Positions 17,807 to 27,095 of a stretch of DNA of 64,000 nucleotides are shown piece after piece (within the stretch, counting starts at the first letter, position 1; each line of letters opens with the position of its first letter). This DNA is from an uncultured Mycobacterium sp. GTDB taxonomy: Bacteria > Actinomycetota > Actinomycetes > Mycobacteriales > Mycobacteriaceae. The notes beneath the pieces were generated by a model. It was given only the letters and a program-made list of their open reading frames with translations, was not told where the DNA came from and did not search any database. The position numbers and the translations under genes were made by a program. Location of the stretch: contig FLQS01000045.1 in NCBI GenBank assembly GCA_900078375.1, forward strand, positions 62,001 through 126,000, written 5' to 3'.

Positions 17807-19318
17807 CTAGTGCGTCCTCTTGAAGGCCGTCCGTAAGGCGCTTAGTGCGTCCTCGAGCTGTTCGCGGCACCTGTTCGCCAGATCGTCCTCCAGCTGATAG
17901 AGCAGGCCGTAGGTGAACGTGTCCTCGCCGGCCGCGTGCGCCACCCGGGACTGCTGGACGAGGTGAGCGCGGCTGACCGTACTGTCCTGGTGATCGCCGA
18001 GCAGGGTCTGGATGGTCTTGGCCCGATCCGACACCTTGGGCTCCCCGGTGGCCGCGGCGACATAGCGAAGTCGCTTGGCGCCCTTGCGGATTCGGTGCAG
18101 TGCCTCGTCCTGGTGTTCGGTAGCCGCCGCGGCGAGCTTGGCTGCCTTGCGCACCTTCTTATAGGCCGAGTCGATGCTGACCGGCTTCGGCTCTTCACCC
18201 GGGGCGGCTTCCGGCGGCTGCGCGGCGACCAGCTCCTCCAGCGCGTCGAGCAGCCGGAAGTAACGCGTGGACCGCATCGCCGTCAACGATCGCCGCAGAC
18301 CGGACTGGTAGTTGCGCTTCGCCCCGTCGACCAGACGCTCGTACACCGGACCGCGGATCAGTTCGTCCGGCAGGTCCTTCAGGGTGGCCTCGTAGCGTTC
18401 GGCGAGCACCTCGGCGTCGCGGGCGACCCCCAGCACGCCGGCCAGCTGACGCAGTTCGTCCAGGATCCAGGCGTCGTCGCTCAGCCCGAACGAGTCCTCG
18501 GAGGCCTGCAGCAGGCTGCGAATCTTGCGTGTGGTCACCCGCATCTGGTGGACCGAGTCGTAGGTGTCGGCCCGCACAGCACGGTCCCACACGAGCAGCG
18601 CGTCCACCTGCTCGGCGACCGCCCGGTGCACCGGATCCGACGACTCGGGCTCGTCGGGCGCCTCGGGGAGCGACCCGGCCGTGTCGAGCACCTTCGCGAG
18701 CTTCGACCCATGCCCGGCGGGCGCCGCGCCGGCATCCAGCAGCCGGTTGGCGAGCCGCTGGAGCAGGTCCCTGCCTCCGTCGATCTCGCCGTCGACCAGC
18801 TCCAGCTCCCACTCGTGCCAGCGCTGTTCCTCCCCGGCCTCGCCATCGACCGACCCCAGCGCGCAGGCACTGACCTCGTCGTCGCAGAACTCCGCCAGGG
18901 CTGGTCCGTCAACGCCGTAGAGCATCACCACGTTGCGGGTCGTGGCGATCCGGGCGACCGGCGCCAGCGGGCGGTCCCGCACGATCGCCAGCACGATGTC
19001 GAGAAGGTCGTTGGGCACCGCCGAGTCGTCCGCCTCCGGGGAGGTGTCCAGCGGCGCGTGGACCTCGGTTCGGGCGTCGGGCCCGGCGGGCAGTTTCAGA
19101 TGCCAGCCGGCATCGGGCCCGCCCGTGCGGCGGCGCAGCGTGATCCGGTGGGCGGCCAGATCGCGGCCGGTTGTGTCGAAATACACGGCGTCCAGCGACT
19201 GTGCCGGTTGCCGCTCCGCGCGGGCCACCGCGGCGAGCCCGTCGAAGGACGGGAACACGGTGCCCGCGGGGACGTCGAACTTGCGTTCCACCTCGACATG
19301 GCGGTTTCCAGAACCCAT
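17807..19318 (-). CDS. CYTH-CHAD domain protein (Rv2226-type)
   Basis: 503 residues from ATG at 19318, with GAAGG upstream. The N-terminal CYTH domain (about 1-200) opens with the ExExK signature HVEVERKFDVP and continues with LRRRTGGPDAGWHLKLP. The CHAD domain (about 225-500) is helical and rich in conserved basic residues (VHQMRVTTRKIRSLL, ALHRIRKGAKRLRYVAAA). CYTH proteins hydrolyse triphosphates and CHAD domains bind polyphosphate, so a role in polyphosphate metabolism is likely. In H37Rv this gene neighbours panB; here an accessory block of about 13 kb separates them. Confidence 0.92.
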   Translation of the reverse strand: MGSGNRHVEVERKFDVPAGTVFPSFDGLAAVARAERQPAQSLDAVYFDTTGRDLAAHRITLRRRTGGPDAGWHLKLPAGPDARTEVHAPLDTSPEADDSAVPNDLLDIVLAIVRDRPLAPVARIATTRNVVMLYGVDGPALAEFCDDEVSACALGSVDGEAGEEQRWHEWELELVDGEIDGGRDLLQRLANRLLDAGAAPAGHGSKLAKVLDTAGSLPEAPDEPESSDPVHRAVAEQVDALLVWDRAVRADTYDSVHQMRVTTRKIRSLLQASEDSFGLSDDAWILDELRQLAGVLGVARDAEVLAERYEATLKDLPDELIRGPVYERLVDGAKRNYQSGLRRSLTAMRSTRYFRLLDALEELVAAQPPEAAPGEEPKPVSIDSAYKKVRKAAKLAAAATEHQDEALHRIRKGAKRLRYVAAATGEPKVSDRAKTIQTLLGDHQDSTVSRAHLVQQSRVAHAAGEDTFTYGLLYQLEDDLANRCREQLEDALSALRTAFKRTH

Positions 19319-19489
19319 TTTCACCTTCGCTCGCGACGATCATCGGCGGTATGCAGTGCCGGACAGCAGGGTGTCATATCCAAGTGAACACGACGTCGCG
19401 GCGCCGTGGCGCGGCGCTCAGGCCCGCCGAGGTCCCGCGAGATCGCGGCACGCCGACCCAGGGGGCCGTGCACGACAGACGAAAAGTCT

Positions 19490-19495
19490 TAAAAT
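19490..19495 (+). promoter_or_regulatory. -10 element TAAAAT of the acyl-AMP ligase gene
   Basis: TAAAAT lies six bases before ATG at 19502 and there is no ribosome site, which points to a leaderless transcript. The rest of the 183-bp intergenic (19319-19501) shows no gene. Confidence 0.5.
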
Positions 19496-19501
19496 CTCCT
19501 T

Positions 19502-21334
19502 ATGAACCGCGGAGCACTCACCACCACCGGTCAGGGGACGCGTCTGAAACTCGAGGATTACCTCGATGCCGACGGCAACATCGCGCTGCCATCGGACGTG
19601 ACCATCACGTCTTTCCTCGACCACAACATCGCCCAGTTCGGCGCGGCCGCCGCCTACCGCTATCTCGACTATGACCACGATCCCGCCGGCGCGGCGATCG
19701 AGCTGACCTGGGATGAACTCGGCGTTCGGCTGCGTGCGGTCGGTGCTCGACTGCAACAGGTCACCCAGCCCGGTGACCGGGTGGCGATCTTGGCCCCGCA
19801 AGGTGTCGAGTACGTCGTCGGTTTCTTCGCCGCGATCCAATCCGGTGCGATCGCTGTGCCGTTGTTCGCCCCCGAGCTCCCCGGTCATGCCGAACGGCTG
19901 GACGCGGTACTGGCCGACGCATTGCCGTCAGTTGTGCTGACCACCTCACCGGCGGCCGCGGACGTGCAGGCGTTCTTACGCAAACTGCCACGGTCACGAC
20001 GGCCGCGGGTGATCGCGATCGACGCGGTACCCGACTCGGTCGGAAGGACGTTCGTTCCCGCTCAGCTCGACAGTGGCGGTGTCGCGTACCTGCAGTACAC
20101 GTCCGGGTCGACCCGCGCCCCGGCCGGCGTGGAGATCACCCACCGCGCCGTGTGCACCAACGTCGTGCAGATGATCATCTCCGTCGGCCTCGACTTCGAC
20201 ATCGCGAGCGTCAGCTGGCTGCCCCTGTTCCACGACATGGGCTTGCTGATGATCATGTTCCCGGCGTTGTTCGGCGGGCAACTGACGCTGATGTCGCCGA
20301 CGGCATTTGTGCGGCGGCCGTTTCGCTGGATCAAGGAACTCGCCTCGGAGGCGAAGCGAGGCCGGACATTCGCGGCCGCACCGAACTTCGCCTTCGAGCT
20401 GGCCGCCCAGCGCGGTTTGCCGCCGGAGGGCGACGACCTTGACCTCAGCAACGTTGCCGGGCTGATCAACGGCTCCGAACCGGTGAACATCAACTCCATC
20501 AACATGTTCAACGAAGCGTTCGGCCGCTACGGGCTTGCGCCGACCGCCGTGAAGCCGTCCTACGGGATGGCCGAGGCGACGTTGTTCGTGTCCACCACCG
20601 GAGCCCAAGACCAGCCCAGCGCGACGTATCTCGATCGCGAGCAATTGGGGCTCGGCCATGCCGTTCGTATTGCGCCCGACGCTCCGAACGCCGTCCCGCA
20701 GGTGTCGTGCGGCCGCGTCGCGCGCAGCCAGTGGGCGGCCATCGTGGATCCGGTCGCCGAAGTGGAACTGCGTGACGGCGAGGTGGGCGAGATCTGGCTG
20801 CACGGGGACAATATCGGCCGCGGCTACTGGGGTCGTGCGCACGACACCGAGCGGTCGTTCCGCAGCAAGCTGCAGGTGCGGCTGGAGCACGGGAGTCACG
20901 CCGAGGGGGCGCCCGGCAACGCAACGTGGTTTCGTACCGGCGATATGGGTGTCTACCTGGATGGGGAGCTCTACATCACCGGCCGGATCAAGGATCTGGT
21001 GATCGTCGACGGTCGCAATCATTACCCACAGGACATCGAGGCGACCGTGGCCACCGCATCGTCGGCCGTGCGAGCCGGCTTCGTCACGGCATTCTCAGTG
21101 CCCGCCGAGAACCAGGCGGGGGAACAGCTGGTGATCGTCGCCGAGCGTGCGGCGGGTGCCGGCAAGGCCGATCCGGCGCCGGTTGTTGAGGCGATCCGCG
21201 CCGCGGTATCCCGGCGCCACACCCTGGCGGTGGCTGACGTCCGGCTGGTCGCCGCCGGCGCTATCCCGCGCACCACGAGCGGCAAATTGGCGCGGCGCGC
21301 CTGCCGCGCGGAGTACCAGGCGGGCAAGCTCTGA
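19502..21334 (+). CDS. Fatty-acyl-AMP ligase (FadD32-like)
   Basis: 610 residues. It activates fatty acids as acyl-adenylates, normally for handing to a polyketide synthase. The P-loop is YTSGSTRAPAGVEITH near residue 200, followed by WLPLFHDMGL, SYGMAEATLFVSTTGAQ, TGDMGVYLDGELYITGRIKD, DGRNHYPQD and the catalytic lysine region TTSGKLARRA near the end. Similarity to mycolate-activating FadD32 is extensive, but FadD32 itself normally sits with pks13. No polyketide synthase or acyl carrier is nearby, so the partner is unknown. Confidence 0.92.
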   Translation: MNRGALTTTGQGTRLKLEDYLDADGNIALPSDVTITSFLDHNIAQFGAAAAYRYLDYDHDPAGAAIELTWDELGVRLRAVGARLQQVTQPGDRVAILAPQGVEYVVGFFAAIQSGAIAVPLFAPELPGHAERLDAVLADALPSVVLTTSPAAADVQAFLRKLPRSRRPRVIAIDAVPDSVGRTFVPAQLDSGGVAYLQYTSGSTRAPAGVEITHRAVCTNVVQMIISVGLDFDIASVSWLPLFHDMGLLMIMFPALFGGQLTLMSPTAFVRRPFRWIKELASEAKRGRTFAAAPNFAFELAAQRGLPPEGDDLDLSNVAGLINGSEPVNINSINMFNEAFGRYGLAPTAVKPSYGMAEATLFVSTTGAQDQPSATYLDREQLGLGHAVRIAPDAPNAVPQVSCGRVARSQWAAIVDPVAEVELRDGEVGEIWLHGDNIGRGYWGRAHDTERSFRSKLQVRLEHGSHAEGAPGNATWFRTGDMGVYLDGELYITGRIKDLVIVDGRNHYPQDIEATVATASSAVRAGFVTAFSVPAENQAGEQLVIVAERAAGAGKADPAPVVEAIRAAVSRRHTLAVADVRLVAAGAIPRTTSGKLARRACRAEYQAGKL

Positions 21335-21374
21335 TCGAGCAGGATCGGAGAAGCGCACCACCGCCGGCTACTCA

Positions 21375-21380
21375 TACGGT
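21375..21380 (+). promoter_or_regulatory. -10 element TACGGT of the VOC gene
   Basis: TACGGT lies six bases before ATG at 21387, consistent with a leaderless transcript. Confidence 0.4.
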
Positions 21381-21386
21381 GAAGAC

Positions 21387-21785
21387 ATGACAGTCACCGT
21401 CGCAACCATGTTCATCTCCGTTCACGACCCCGACGCCGCCCTCGGTTTCTACCGCGACGCGCTCGGGCTCGAGGTCCGCAACGATGTCACCGCGGGCGAC
21501 TTCCGCTGGGTCACCGTCGGTGCGCCCGGCCAGGACCTCGACGTCGTGTTGTCTCAGCCGCACGGCGGGCGCTCGCAGGTCGAAGGAGATGCGCTGCTGG
21601 GCCTTGTCACCAAGGGGTCACTGCAGGCCGCCATCTTCAAGGCCGACGACCTCGACACGACGTTCGAGAAGCTCCGCGCATCCGGTGCCGAGGTGCTGCA
21701 AGAGCCGACATCGCAGCCGTGGGGCGCGCGCGACTGCGCGTTCCGGGATCCGTCGGGCAACCTTGTGCGCATCGCTCAGGCGTGA
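21387..21785 (+). CDS. VOC (glyoxalase-fold) protein
   Basis: 132 residues from ATG at 21387, with MFISVHDPDAALGFYRDALGLEVRND, then a second module (AIFKADDLDTTFEKLRASGAEVL) and the C-terminal DCAFRDPSGNLVRI. The usual C-terminal metal Glu (NxxEL) is replaced by LVRI, so it may be a binding or resistance-type member. It is followed after 22 bp by an AraC-type regulator on the same strand, a common pairing. Confidence 0.87.
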   Translation: MTVTVATMFISVHDPDAALGFYRDALGLEVRNDVTAGDFRWVTVGAPGQDLDVVLSQPHGGRSQVEGDALLGLVTKGSLQAAIFKADDLDTTFEKLRASGAEVLQEPTSQPWGARDCAFRDPSGNLVRIAQA

Positions 21786-21794
21786 GTGCCCGCG

Positions 21795-21800
21795 TACCGT
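21795..21800 (+). promoter_or_regulatory. -10 element TACCGT of the AraC-type gene
   Basis: TACCGT lies seven bases before ATG at 21808 and supports that start over the longer open frame. It sits just after the VOC stop. Confidence 0.4.
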
Positions 21801-21807
21801 CGTGGGC

Positions 21808-22215
21808 ATGAGCCCGGAGGAGATCGCGGAACTGGCACACCTGCGTCGGGCGCGCGACCTGATGGACCGCGACTATGCGCAACCGTTGGATGTGCCGGCG
21901 ATGGGGCGCGTCGCGTTGATGTCGCCGGCACATTTCTCCCGTCGCTTTCGCGTCGCCTACGGTGAGACGCCGTATTCGTATTTGATGACCCGCCGCATCG
22001 AGCGGGCCAAGTCGCTGCTGCGCCAAGGTGTTTCGGTCACCGATGCGTGTATCGCCGTCGGCTGTACGTCCTTGGGGTCGTTCAGTTCCCGTTTCACCGA
22101 GATCGTCGGCGAGACGCCGTCGCGATACCGCGCCCGTGATCACAGCGACCTGACCACGGTCCCGCCGTGCGTGCTGATGGTGGGTACCCGGCCGCGTCGT
22201 CAGCTGGCGAGCTGA
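21808..22215 (+). CDS. AraC-type regulator consisting only of the DNA-binding domain
   Basis: 135 residues. Two helix-turn-helix units fill the first 105 residues: [23 protein letters not shown] with [20 protein letters not shown], then [29 protein letters not shown]. There is no sensor domain, so it may act in concert with another protein or respond to DNA context only. Such short AraC proteins often neighbour VOC genes. It overlaps the convergent carboxyltransferase gene by 16 bp. Confidence 0.88.
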   Translation: MSPEEIAELAHLRRARDLMDRDYAQPLDVPAMGRVALMSPAHFSRRFRVAYGETPYSYLMTRRIERAKSLLRQGVSVTDACIAVGCTSLGSFSSRFTEIVGETPSRYRARDHSDLTTVPPCVLMVGTRPRRQLAS

Positions 22216-24200
22216 CCGGCGAACTCGCCGGCCTGGTCCCAGGCATGCCGCTCGGCGGTGAACGCCTCGGCCTGCTGAGCCCGGAATTCGGCGATGCCGT
22301 CGGCATTGTGAGCCAGGAACTGCTGGTAGCCGGACATCGAGAAGGTGCCGTCCATGATCTCCACGTTGCCGCGACCTGCGGCCATGTCGGCACGCAGATC
22401 CAGTAGTTCCTCGGCACTGACCGGATAGAAGCCGATCTGGTCGAAGTAGCGCAGCAGCCAAGGGGTTCCGGGTTCGAAGGATCGGGAGTCCTGCGGATGC
22501 CGGTGATTCCACACCTGCGTGGTGCGTCCGACGAACTGGTATCCGCCCGGACCCTCCATGCCGTAGATGCACAGATACGCACCGCCGATCCCGACGGCGT
22601 TCTCCGGTGTCCAGGTGCGCGCCGGGTTGTATTTGGTGGTCACCAGGCGGTGGCGCGGGTCGAGGGGAGTGGCCACCGGTGCCCCGAGATAGACGTCGCC
22701 GAGGCCGAGCACCAGGTACTGCGCGTCGAAGACGATGTCGTGTACCCGCTCGACGTCGGCCAAACCATTGATCCGCCGGATGAATTCGATGTTCCACGGG
22801 CACCACGGGGCGTCGGCGCGCACCCCGTGCATGTAGCGCTGGATCGCCTCGTGTGTGGCGGGATCGTCCCAGGACAATGGCAGGCGCACGGTGCGGCTGG
22901 GTACGACCAGTTCGTCGGTGGCGGGCAGTGATTCCTCGGTTCGGGCCAGTAGGTCCACCAACTCGCGCGTGCTCACGACGGTGGGATCGAACTGCACCTG
23001 CAGCGAGCGGACTCCCGGCGTCAGCTCGGTGATACCGGGAACCGCACTGGCCAAAAGGGATTCGTAGAGCACGTGCACCCGCGCGCGCATGGCCAGGTCG
23101 AGCACCATCGGCCCGAACTCGACGAGCACGCCGCCGTCACCGTCGCGGCGCACGGTCACATCGGTGCCCTCGGTGCCGACGAATCGGGTCAGCACACCGT
23201 CGTCGGCGTCGCTGGATGTGGAGATCACCAGCGGCATCGACGCCCGCCGGTTGGCGTCGATGCTGCCCAGCGACGGAGCACGGTCGGCGCGCACCGGCAC
23301 GAACCGCACGGTGTCACCGGGGGCCATCTGCCCGAGCTTCCAGCGGTCGCCCCGCACCACGGTGACCGGGCAGACGAATCCGCCGAGACTGGGACCATCG
23401 GGGCCAAGCAGGATCGGGGTGTCGCCGGTGAAGTCCAAAGTGCCGACGCAGTATGCATTGTCGTGAATGTTCGACGGGTGCAGTCCGGCCTCGCCGCCGT
23501 CGGTGCGGGCCCACTGCGGCTTGGGGCCCATCAGGCGTACACCGGTGCGATCGGAGTTGAAGTGCACGGTGTAGTCGGTGCCAATGATCGTCGCCATATC
23601 GGCGCGGGTGAAGAATTCGGGTGCGCCGTGCGGGCCTTCGGTGACGGCGACCTGCCAGCGGTGGCCGATCGCAGGCTGCTCGTCGATGGCGGCACGCGCA
23701 GGCCGGGCCGACGCCGGGCCGGCATCGTCGCCCGCGGCGAGCAGGTCGCCCTCGCGCAGCGGGCGGCCGTCATGACCGCCGAAGCAGCCCAGAGTGAACG
23801 TCGCCGAGCTGCCGAGGTATTCGAGCTCGCAGAGACCGCCGGCGAGCAGCACATAGCAGCGCATTCCCGGGCCGGGGACCATGCCGACGTCCAGCACGCC
23901 GCCGGCCGGAACGGTGATCGACTGCCACATCGGAACCGGCGTGCCGTCAAGAATCACCGGGGCGGCCGCGCCGGTGACGCAGACCCGGCCACCGTCGGGA
24001 AACCGCAGGCCCGGGCCGGCTTTCGTGCATTCCAGGCCGGCGGCACCCTCGGGGTTGCCGAGCACCCGGTTGCCGACGCGGAATGACAGGTCGTCCATCG
24101 GACCCGATGGCGGCACACCGATATGCCAGTAGCCGACGCGGCCGGGCCAATCCTGAACGGTGGTCAGCATTCCCGGCCGCACGACCTCGATGGTTCTCAT
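22200..24200 (-). CDS. Carboxyltransferase domains of a urea/guanidine carboxylase, without biotin carboxylase or carrier
   Basis: 666 residues from ATG at 24200. Residues about 1-310 are the KipA/AHS2 half ([30 protein letters not shown]), about 360-610 the KipI/AHS1 half ([40 protein letters not shown]-like [19 protein letters not shown]), and the tail ends [20 protein letters not shown]. In full urea carboxylase this block is flanked by an ATP-grasp biotin carboxylase and a biotinyl domain; both are missing at the domain borders. It overlaps the upstream gene by ATGA, so it belongs to the DUF1989 operon. Biotin components must come from elsewhere if it is active. Confidence 0.85.
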   Translation of the reverse strand: MRTIEVVRPGMLTTVQDWPGRVGYWHIGVPPSGPMDDLSFRVGNRVLGNPEGAAGLECTKAGPGLRFPDGGRVCVTGAAAPVILDGTPVPMWQSITVPAGGVLDVGMVPGPGMRCYVLLAGGLCELEYLGSSATFTLGCFGGHDGRPLREGDLLAAGDDAGPASARPARAAIDEQPAIGHRWQVAVTEGPHGAPEFFTRADMATIIGTDYTVHFNSDRTGVRLMGPKPQWARTDGGEAGLHPSNIHDNAYCVGTLDFTGDTPILLGPDGPSLGGFVCPVTVVRGDRWKLGQMAPGDTVRFVPVRADRAPSLGSIDANRRASMPLVISTSSDADDGVLTRFVGTEGTDVTVRRDGDGGVLVEFGPMVLDLAMRARVHVLYESLLASAVPGITELTPGVRSLQVQFDPTVVSTRELVDLLARTEESLPATDELVVPSRTVRLPLSWDDPATHEAIQRYMHGVRADAPWCPWNIEFIRRINGLADVERVHDIVFDAQYLVLGLGDVYLGAPVATPLDPRHRLVTTKYNPARTWTPENAVGIGGAYLCIYGMEGPGGYQFVGRTTQVWNHRHPQDSRSFEPGTPWLLRYFDQIGFYPVSAEELLDLRADMAAGRGNVEIMDGTFSMSGYQQFLAHNADGIAEFRAQQAEAFTAERHAWDQAGEFAGQLAS

Positions 24201-24808
24201 GAGTCCGTGATCACTATCCGCACCGGGGTGGGGTCGAATCCGTTGCACGGGTTGTTGATCTGTGGGCAGTTGGACACCAGCACCAAGGTGTCGGTGTCGG
24301 CGCGGACCGTCAGCGACTTGCCCGGCGCGGACAGGCCGTCGACGATGCCGAGCGTGCCATCGGCCTCGACGGGCACGTTCATGAAGAAGTTGACGTTGGA
24401 TACGATGTCGCGCTTGCCCATTCCCCATTTGGCGGCTTCGGCGAGGAAGTTCTCCGCGCAGGCGTGCTGGTGCACGGTGTGGTGGCCGTAGCGCAGGGTG
24501 TTGGATTCCTTGGAGCACGCGCCGGCGATGGTGTCGTGGTTGCCCACCTCGTCGGCGACGATCGTCACCAGCGCTCGGCCGTCGGCGGCCCGCAAGACCG
24601 AGCCCGTGGTCAGGAAGATGTTGCGCTGCGCGGCGATCGTGGCCTGCGCGCTGTAGCGCCCGGTCGGGTCGACCCGGTCACCGTCGACGGCGTAGAACAG
24701 GGTGTCCACCGCCTGGTTGCCGTGCAGGTCGATGATCTGCAGGGACTGGCCGGTGCGCAGGATGGCCGACCATGGCGTGCACGCCGCGACGACGTCATCG
24801 GTGATCAT
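24197..24808 (-). CDS. DUF1989 urea carboxylase-associated protein 2 (carboxyguanidine deiminase subunit-like)
   Basis: 203 residues from ATG at 24808. The family core is present: [20 protein letters not shown] with AVDTLFY, the cysteine-containing [12 protein letters not shown] and [13 protein letters not shown], then [20 protein letters not shown], and [16 protein letters not shown] at the end. Related pairs (UAAP1/UAAP2, CgdAB) have been shown to deiminate carboxyguanidine in guanidine breakdown. It overlaps both neighbours by ATGA, showing tight translational coupling. Confidence 0.88.
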   Translation of the reverse strand: MITDDVVAACTPWSAILRTGQSLQIIDLHGNQAVDTLFYAVDGDRVDPTGRYSAQATIAAQRNIFLTTGSVLRAADGRALVTIVADEVGNHDTIAGACSKESNTLRYGHHTVHQHACAENFLAEAAKWGMGKRDIVSNVNFFMNVPVEADGTLGIVDGLSAPGKSLTVRADTDTLVLVSNCPQINNPCNGFDPTPVRIVITDS

Positions 24809-25539
24809 TGTGCTGCCGCCCAAGTGGATTCGGTGTTGAACAGGGCCCGGTAGTACTCCGGATCGGTGTTGATCGGAATGCTGAGTTCGTCGTCGGCCCG
24901 CCAGGCGACGATGTCCAGCCCGGTCGTTGCGGGCTGGGGATCCAGCGGATGGGCGGTGTTGACCACGGCAACCACGACGGGCAGGTGGATCAGCAGTTCG
25001 ACGGCTGCGCCCGGCCCCGCCGACCCGGTGAACGTCAGCGCACCGGAATCCTCGACCCGCACTCCCTTGAACAGGGTCGCCGAGGGTGCGATATCGCGAA
25101 TGTCCATGCCGTGCTTGATGACTGCCAGCAGCATCTTCTGCTGGCCGGCCGGCGGCAGACCGCACAGCAGGTCGTGCCGGCCGGAACTGTCGGCGACGAT
25201 CGTCGCCAGCAGACGGCCCTGGTCGGACAGCAACGGGTGACCCACACCGAGGTAGGCCTGCCACGGCACCTTCATGGTGTCGGCGACGTTGAGCCGCTCC
25301 CAGGACGCGTCGGCGCGGAACAGCAGCAGGTGCGCGCAGGCGCCGCCGTCGGGGTCGGACAGCCGCAGTCGGGTGCCCCGCCCGAGCACCCGGGAGACAT
25401 AGGACTCCGCAGGCACCGCCTCGGCCCAGACCAGCCGGGCGTTGTCGACGCCGTCGGGCAGGGCGGGCACCCGCATGCTGGCGGCACTCGCCTGGGAACG
25501 CGCGTGCGAGCGGGCCCCGTCGGTCGACGCGGTGGTCAT
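24805..25539 (-). CDS. DUF1989 urea carboxylase-associated protein 1 (carboxyguanidine deiminase subunit-like)
   Basis: 244 residues. It shares with its partner the core LRLSDPDGGACAHLLLF, GRHDLLCGLPP and KHGMDIRDIAPSATLFKGVRV, ending in VVAVVNTAHPLDPQ. It is the first gene of a coupled operon UAAP1-UAAP2-carboxyltransferase. Homologous pairs form the two-subunit carboxyguanidine deiminase that turns carboxyguanidine into allophanate. No allophanate hydrolase is present in the window. The divergent TetR gene is the likely controller. Confidence 0.87.
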   Translation of the reverse strand: MTTASTDGARSHARSQASAASMRVPALPDGVDNARLVWAEAVPAESYVSRVLGRGTRLRLSDPDGGACAHLLLFRADASWERLNVADTMKVPWQAYLGVGHPLLSDQGRLLATIVADSSGRHDLLCGLPPAGQQKMLLAVIKHGMDIRDIAPSATLFKGVRVEDSGALTFTGSAGPGAAVELLIHLPVVVAVVNTAHPLDPQPATTGLDIVAWRADDELSIPINTDPEYYRALFNTESTWAAAQ

Positions 25540-25639
25540 CTCGTCACTCCTGTCCGGGTCGGCGCCCGATTAACTGTCAACTGAAAGTTTTCCCAGGCGC
25601 CGTTCCCGGTAGGTGTCGCCGGTGTAACGACTGGGTTGA

Positions 25640-25661
25640 CTGTATTTCTATCAAATGACAG
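25640..25661. promoter_or_regulatory. Operator-like inverted repeat between UAAP1 and the TetR gene
   Basis: CTGT-ATTT-ctatc-AAAT-g-ACAG is a near-perfect dyad in the 115-150 bp divergent intergenic region. A further CTGTCAACTG lies at about 25577-25586. It probably binds the adjacent TetR protein. No guanidine riboswitch consensus was recognised here. Confidence 0.45.
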
Positions 25662-25687
25662 GTAATGGGTGGGTGCTTGAATGGCCT

Positions 25688-26302
25688 ATGCGCAGCGCGG
25701 GCCACGAGGGGCGGGGCCGTCCCCGGCTCGAGCAATCCCGTCGGCCGGGAAACACCGCCCGCGAGGAGATCCTGGACGCCGCCGCCGAACTGTTCACCAA
25801 GATCGGCTACGCGGGAACCTCGACGCGCCGGATCGCGGACGCCGTTGGCATGCGCCAGGCCTCGCTGTACCACCACTTCGCCACCAAGGACGACATCCTG
25901 GATGCGCTGCTGGCCGGAACCGTCGACGAGGCGCTGCGGTTGGCCGGCGAGCTGCTCGCCCAGGACGGCTCGGCCGGGATGAGGCTGCACGCCCTGGTGG
26001 TCGCGGATTGCTCGCAGCTGTGCGGTAGTCGTTGGAACCTGGGCGCGCTCTATCTGCTGCCAGAGCTACGCGTTGACCGATTCGCGCAGTTTCGCGCCAA
26101 CCGCGAGGAGCTGCGCCGCCGCTATCGTCTGCTGGCCGCCCAGGTGATCGCGGAGTGCGACGGGATCGCCGACGCCGACGACCTCCCGTTCCGTCTGGTG
26201 GAGTCGGTGATCAACCGCCGCTCCGACGACGAGGAGTGCACTCCCGAGACGCCAACAGTAATAGCCGATGCCGCCCTTCGGATCCTGGGCTGGCATTGCT
26301 AA
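25688..26302 (+). CDS. TetR-family transcriptional regulator
   Basis: 204 residues from ATG at 25688 (MRSAGHEGRGRPRLEQ); an ATG at 25655 is also open but lies within the operator-like repeat, and GTG at 25673 is a third possibility. The helix-turn-helix region is EEILDAAAELFTKIGYAGTS with ADAVGMRQASLYHHFATKDD, followed by a helical effector domain. It is divergent from the DUF1989 operon, which it most likely controls. The next gene follows after 10 bp and could be cotranscribed, though it has its own -10. Confidence 0.87.
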   Translation: MRSAGHEGRGRPRLEQSRRPGNTAREEILDAAAELFTKIGYAGTSTRRIADAVGMRQASLYHHFATKDDILDALLAGTVDEALRLAGELLAQDGSAGMRLHALVVADCSQLCGSRWNLGALYLLPELRVDRFAQFRANREELRRRYRLLAAQVIAECDGIADADDLPFRLVESVINRRSDDEECTPETPTVIADAALRILGWHC

Positions 26303-26305
26303 CGT
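26300..26305 (+). promoter_or_regulatory. -10 element TAACGT of the crotonase-family gene
   Basis: TAACGT lies seven bases before GTG at 26313 and overlaps the TetR stop codon, suggesting an independent leaderless transcript. Confidence 0.45.
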
Positions 26306-26312
26306 TCCGGCC

Positions 26313-27095
26313 GTGAGCGACTACCAGACTCTGTCCTTCGAGCAGGCCGGCCCGATCGCGCGGATCGTGCTGGATCGGCCCGACGCCGCCAACGGCATGA
26401 ACGACGTCATGACCGCCGAGCTCGCCCAAGTCGCGGCGCGCTGCGACGTCGCGGAGGTCAAGGCTGTCGTGCTCACCGGAGCCGGCCGGTTCTTCTGCGC
26501 CGGGGGTGACCTCAAGGCGATGGCGGCATCGCCGCTGGGGCCGGGCCGGTTCGTCAAGGGCATCGCCGACGACCTGCACCGGGCGATCTCGACGTTGGCC
26601 CGGATGGATGCCGTGCTGATCACCGCGGTCAACGGTGTGGCCGCGGGGGCGGGCTTCAGCCTGGCCGTCGCGGGCGATCTGGTGCTGGCCGCCGACACCG
26701 CGTCGTTCACAATGGCCTACACCAAGGCCGGGCTGAGCCCGGACGGCAGCTCGTCGTACTACCTGCCGCGGATCATCGGGGTGCGCCGCACCCAGGAACT
26801 GATGCTGACCAACCGGACGCTGAAGGCCGCCGAGGCTGCCGACTGGGGGCTGGTCAACGAGGTGGTGCCCGCAGCGGAGCTGGCGGCTCGCGCACAGGCG
26901 CTGGCCGAGCAAATCGCCTCTGCGGCAAAGGGTTCCAGCAGTGCGGTGAAGAAGCTCATGCTGGCCACGTTCGGCAGCGGGCTCGAGGAGCAGATGGAGC
27001 TCGAGGGTCGGCTGATCGCGGACTGCGCCAACAGCGCCGACGGCCGCGAGGGTATCGACGCGTTCCTGAACAAGCGCGCGCCTGAGTTCAGCTAG
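26313..27095 (+). CDS. Crotonase-family enoyl-CoA hydratase/isomerase
   Basis: 260 residues from GTG at 26313. Fold motifs are IVLDRPDAANGMNDVM, the oxyanion loop FCAGGDLKAM, and GVAAGAGFSLAVAGDLVLA with SFTMAYTKAGLSPDGSSSYY. The usual first catalytic Glu of hydratases (the QPE position) is not present; the Asp in SPDG matches isomerase-type members such as PaaG, so hydratase activity is uncertain. Its TAG stop is part of the CTAG target duplication of the adjoining IS1380 element; before the insertion it met panB tail to tail. Confidence 0.88.
   Translation: MSDYQTLSFEQAGPIARIVLDRPDAANGMNDVMTAELAQVAARCDVAEVKAVVLTGAGRFFCAGGDLKAMAASPLGPGRFVKGIADDLHRAISTLARMDAVLITAVNGVAAGAGFSLAVAGDLVLAADTASFTMAYTKAGLSPDGSSSYYLPRIIGVRRTQELMLTNRTLKAAEAADWGLVNEVVPAAELAARAQALAEQIASAAKGSSSAVKKLMLATFGSGLEEQMELEGRLIADCANSADGREGIDAFLNKRAPEFS
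27092..27095. repeat. Target duplication CTAG, left copy
   Basis: CTAG at 27092-27095 is repeated at 32691-32694 on the other side of the IS1380 element. This copy contains the stop codon of the crotonase gene. Confidence 0.75.

Noticed and set aside
17936-19387. 483-residue plus-strand frame opposite the CYTH-CHAD gene
   Set aside because: Shadow frame; the minus-strand protein has clear CYTH and CHAD motifs.
23073-24086. 337-residue plus-strand frame opposite the carboxyltransferase
   Set aside because: Shadow frame without recognisable domains.
25540-25654. Possible guanidine riboswitch upstream of the DUF1989 operon
   Set aside because: I looked on the minus strand for the conserved guanidine-I, -II and -III core sequences and recognised none; the inverted repeats here fit a TetR operator better. 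A covariance-model search would settle it.
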